Source: Stenotrophomonas_A sp002429615
Lineage (GTDB): Bacteria > Pseudomonadota > Gammaproteobacteria > Xanthomonadales > Xanthomonadaceae
Reading direction: 5' to 3'
Assembly: GCA_031987425.1 (NCBI GenBank)
Contig: DALZZL010000043.1
Coordinates: forward strand, 1 to 24,517
DNA length: 24,517 nt
Positions 22,548 through 24,517 of the stretch are shown here, one piece after another (within the stretch, counting starts at the first letter, position 1; every line of letters starts with the position of its first letter). The position numbers were made by a program, and so were the translations under genes. The notes beneath the pieces were generated by a model. The model saw nothing but the letters and a program-made list of their open reading frames with translations. It had not been told where the DNA came from and made no database searches.

Positions 22548-23510
22548 TCAGCCCTCCGCCTTGGCCAGTACCCAGGCCGGCACCGGCTTGAGCCCGCTGA
22601 CCAGGCCGAACAGCGCCATCAGCTTCAAGCCGTACCAGGTCAGGTCGACCTCCCACCAGCGGAATCCCTGGCGCGCGGTGCCGGGGAAGAAGTGATGGTT
22701 GTTGTGCCAGCCCTCGCCGAAGGTGAGCAGCGCCAGCCAGAGGTTGTTGCGGCTGTCGTCGCGGGTCGGGAAGCGCCGCCGGCCGAAACGGTGGGCCAGC
22801 GAGTTGATGGTGACGGTGGCATGGAACAGCACCACGGTGGAGATGAAGAAGCCCCACACCAGCAGCTGCGGCCCGCTGGTGCCCAGGGCCGGCACGCGTG
22901 CCTGCAGCACGCTGCCGAGCAGGTAGAGCGCTGCGGCCAGCGCCACCGGCACGGCCAGGTCGAAGCGATCCAGCCAGCGCAGTTCGGGATACTTCGCCAG
23001 GTCCGGGATGCGCGCCCAGTCGGTGCGGAATGCGCCACGGGTGAGGAACCAGCCCATGTGGCTGCGCCAGAAACCCTGCACGCGCGGCGAATGCGGGTCT
23101 TCGGCCTGGTCGGCGTGCCGGTGGTGGGTGCGGTGGTGCGCCGCCCACCACAGCGGCCCGCGCTGCACGCTGGCCGCGCCGATCAGCGCGAACACGAACT
23201 GCACGCCGCGCGAGGCCTCGAAGGTGCGGTGGGAGAAATAGCGGTGGTAGAACGCGGTGATGGCGAACATCCGCAGCGCATACAACGCCACCGCCACGCC
23301 CACCGCGAACCACGACGCACCCGTCCACAGCACGCCCAGGCAGGCGAGGTGCATGCCGATGAAGGGCACCGCGCGCAGCCAGTCGATGCGTGCCGCCGCG
23401 CCGGCATCTTCGACCGCCGCGTCCGCGGCCGCGCTGGTGTCGAACCAGCGCCGTACCGCGGCGGGCATTTGCCAGCGGGCGGCGGGGGCAACGGCGGGAC
23501 GTCGGGCCAT
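22548..23510 (-). CDS. Membrane fatty-acid (acyl-lipid or acyl-CoA) desaturase
   Basis: The 320-aa integral membrane protein has the three histidine boxes of di-iron desaturases: HRYFSH (89-94), HHRTHH (125-130) and HNNHH (269-273), between hydrophobic segments. It matches stearoyl-CoA-desaturase-like bacterial enzymes, which need O2 and an electron donor to insert a double bond. I chose ATG 23510: GAGAA lies seven bases upstream and the predicted ECF promoter start near 23532 leaves a 22-nt leader, while an upstream in-frame start at 23594 would precede the promoter. It is the first gene of the operon. By analogy with UfaD of Rhodobacter it may act on methylated acyl chains, but it could be an ordinary delta-9 enzyme. 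Confidence 0.92.
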   Translation of the reverse strand: MARRPAVAPAARWQMPAAVRRWFDTSAAADAAVEDAGAAARIDWLRAVPFIGMHLACLGVLWTGASWFAVGVAVALYALRMFAITAFYHRYFSHRTFEASRGVQFVFALIGAASVQRGPLWWAAHHRTHHRHADQAEDPHSPRVQGFWRSHMGWFLTRGAFRTDWARIPDLAKYPELRWLDRFDLAVPVALAAALYLLGSVLQARVPALGTSGPQLLVWGFFISTVVLFHATVTINSLAHRFGRRRFPTRDDSRNNLWLALLTFGEGWHNNHHFFPGTARQGFRWWEVDLTWYGLKLMALFGLVSGLKPVPAWVLAKAEG

Positions 23511-23538
23511 GGCGCGGTTCTCTACGGGCTGTGTTCCT

Positions 23539-23567
23539 TGTACGCACCGGCATGCGGATTGGATGCA
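23539..23567 (-). promoter_or_regulatory. ECF sigma promoter for the lipid operon
   Basis: Reading on the minus strand: TGCATCCAA (-35 region), 14 nt, CGTACA (-10 region). The same motif with identical spacing occurs facing the sigma gene on the other strand. The predicted start near 23532 is 22 nt upstream of the desaturase ATG. It resembles the ATCC...CGTA promoters of RpoE-ChrR type sigma factors. Confidence 0.8.
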
Positions 23568-23589
23568 CGGGTTCGGCACGGATCGCCGC

Positions 23590-23618
23590 TGCATCCAAGC
23601 AGCGGTGTCATCCGTACA
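23590..23618 (+). promoter_or_regulatory. Autoregulatory ECF sigma promoter for the sigma/anti-sigma operon
   Basis: TGCATCCAA at 23590-23598, 14 nt, then CGTACA at 23613-23618, identical in both boxes and spacing to the divergent lipid-operon promoter. The start would be near 23625, ahead of both possible sigma start codons. The -35 lies inside an inverted repeat (CCGCTGC/GCAGCGG, 23586-23605). Confidence 0.8.
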
Positions 23619-23705
23619 TAGCAGGTACCTTCACACCCACCGAACCGACGCCCGATGTACCGTCCCCCTGGCCCTTCCGCGCACTCCGCCTTCGAGGCGG
23701 CGAGA

Positions 23706-24281
23706 ATGATGTCCAGCGCTGCCCAGCCCACCAACGAGCCGAAGGACTGGGCCCAGGACATGGAGGCGGTCGCGCGCCTGCGCGACCGCGACGGCTTCAT
23801 GCGCATCTACGACCACTTCATGCCGCGCCTGTGCGTGTACCTGCGCGGCTTGGGCGCCGGCGAGGCGAATGCCGAGGATCTGGCGCAGGACTGCCTGCTG
23901 CGCTTGTGGCAGCACGCCGATCGTTTCGATCCGGCGCGCAGCGCGCTCAGCACCTGGTTGTTCCGCATCGCGCGCAACCTCTATATCGACCGTATCCGCC
24001 GCGACCGCGCCTGGCAGCACGCGCAGCAGGTGGTGGAGCAGGCGGCGGCCGAGGACCCGCAGCACGGTGCCAGTGCCGAGCGCTTCACCGACCATGCGCG
24101 GATGCGCCAGCGCATCCAGGAGCTGCCGGCGATCCAGGCGCGCCTGGTGCGCATGTCGTACTTCGAGGCCAAGAGCCATGGCGAGATCGCCCAGCTGCTG
24201 GGCATGCCGCTGGGCACGGTGAAGTCGCATCTGCGGCGCGCCTTCCTGCATCTGCAGTCCAAGGTCGGAGGTGGCGCATGA
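23706..24281 (+). CDS. ECF sigma factor, RpoE/ChrR-partner type (ECF11-like)
   Basis: The 191-aa protein has sigma region 2 (FMRIYDHFMPRLCVYLRGLG, AEDLAQDCLLRLWQ, STWLFRIARNLYIDRIRRD; residues 31-100) and region 4 (IQELPAIQARLVRMSYFEAK, then HTH SHGEIAQLLGMPLGTVKSHL; 133-177). It should direct RNA polymerase to the paired TGCATCCAA/CGTACA promoters. I prefer ATG 23706, with GAGG eight bases upstream; ATG 23655 would add 17 residues but has no ribosome site. With this start, the N-terminus (DWAQDMEAVARLRDRDGFMR) aligns in style with Rhodobacter RpoE. The stop overlaps the anti-sigma start (ATGA). The zinc anti-sigma gene and lipid-gene target suggest response to singlet oxygen or related membrane photo-oxidative stress (inference). 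Confidence 0.93.
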   Translation: MMSSAAQPTNEPKDWAQDMEAVARLRDRDGFMRIYDHFMPRLCVYLRGLGAGEANAEDLAQDCLLRLWQHADRFDPARSALSTWLFRIARNLYIDRIRRDRAWQHAQQVVEQAAAEDPQHGASAERFTDHARMRQRIQELPAIQARLVRMSYFEAKSHGEIAQLLGMPLGTVKSHLRRAFLHLQSKVGGGA

Positions 24282-24517
24282 ATCCGCACCACCACCTGCA
24301 CGAGTCGACCCTGCTCGGGTATGCGGCCGGCGCGCTGGCGCCGGAGATGGCCATCGTCGCCAGCGTCCACCTGGAGCGCTGCGCGCAGTGCCGAGGGGCG
24401 CTGCGCGATGCCGAGGCGATCGGCGCCGCGCTGCTGGACCAGGCCCAGAACGGCGCGCCCGCCGCGCCGCGCCGCGATGCGCTGCGCGCGCGGATGCTGG
24501 CACAGCTGGCGGCGGGC
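24278..24517 (+). CDS. chrR: ChrR-like zinc-binding anti-sigma factor (partial, 3' end outside window)
   Basis: The 80 codons seen make up the anti-sigma domain. His6, His31, Cys35 and Cys38 match the zinc ligands of Rhodobacter ChrR, the last three as HLERCAQC. The segment ESTLLGYAAGALAPEMAIVA is also typical. The domain would bind and silence the sigma factor encoded just before it; the start overlaps that gene's stop. The C-terminal cupin-like sensing domain of ChrR, which responds to singlet oxygen, would lie beyond the window, so full ChrR identity cannot be confirmed here. Confidence 0.87.
   Translation, partial: MNPHHHLHESTLLGYAAGALAPEMAIVASVHLERCAQCRGALRDAEAIGAALLDQAQNGAPAAPRRDALRARMLAQLAAG

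Noticed and set aside
23511..23594. Upstream start adding 28 residues to the desaturase
   Set aside because: It would lie upstream of the predicted ECF promoter start, and the added residues are not desaturase-like.
23655..23705. Longer sigma factor N-terminus from ATG 23655
   Set aside because: No ribosome site there; ATG 23706 has GAGG eight bases upstream and fits sigma length. Not fully excluded.

Overview
The window is GC-rich (roughly two thirds G+C by eye). Its gene families point to a gammaproteobacterium of the Xanthomonadaceae/Lysobacteraceae (Xanthomonas, Stenotrophomonas, Lysobacter, Luteimonas type): a TonB-dependent receptor of the Xanthomonas/Caulobacter class next to flavin-dependent halogenases and SapC, a DmeF-type cation exporter, and an ECF sigma/ChrR pair divergent from a cyclopropane/modified fatty-acid operon. 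I see no rRNA, tRNA, IS element, integrase or CRISPR array. The genus call is inference.

Left block (1-5279, all minus strand). This is the first part of a contractile injection (phage-tail-like) operon: a 93-aa leader gene, tail sheath, tail tube (gp19 type), a baseplate gp26-like protein with two CxxC pairs, and a proline-rich protein that runs off the left edge. Just upstream on the same strand is a sensor-less sigma-54 activator (AAA+ plus Fis-type HTH), ending in a good intrinsic terminator. Between the two is a near-consensus sigma-54 promoter (TGGCACG-N4-TTGC), about 23 nt upstream of the start codon of the first operon gene once the start site is inferred. The activator is therefore the likely switch for the injection system.

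Metal block (5474-6826). An RcnR/DmeR-type repressor with the complete His3/Cys35/His60/His64 metal tetrad diverges from a CDF exporter (DmeF) with a 51-residue His-rich loop. A perfect TATACCC-N5-GGGTATA operator lies between them.

Halogenase block (7192-16813, plus strand). A 1015-aa TonB-dependent receptor is followed by a strong hairpin, then halogenase 1, SapC, a cupin_8/JmjC-like protein, halogenase 2, a secreted clan-A-type glycoside hydrolase and a small membrane protein. A LacI-family-like operator overlaps a TTGACA box upstream of the receptor. No flavin reductase is in the cluster. The layout suggests uptake of a substrate followed by halogenation or oxidation and glycan cleavage, but the substrate is unknown.

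Lipid stress block (16827-24517). Seven tightly packed minus-strand genes encode a fatty-acid desaturase, an FAD amine-oxidase-like protein, a DUF1365 protein, cyclopropane fatty-acid synthase, a DUF1295 membrane protein, a second CFA-type methyltransferase and a lipocalin lipoprotein. Divergent from them are an ECF sigma factor and the start of its ChrR-like zinc anti-sigma factor. Both directions have the same promoter motif, TGCATCCAA-N14-CGTACA. This supports a single sigma-driven, membrane-lipid-remodelling stress regulon related to the singlet-oxygen/furan fatty acid regulon of Rhodobacter.
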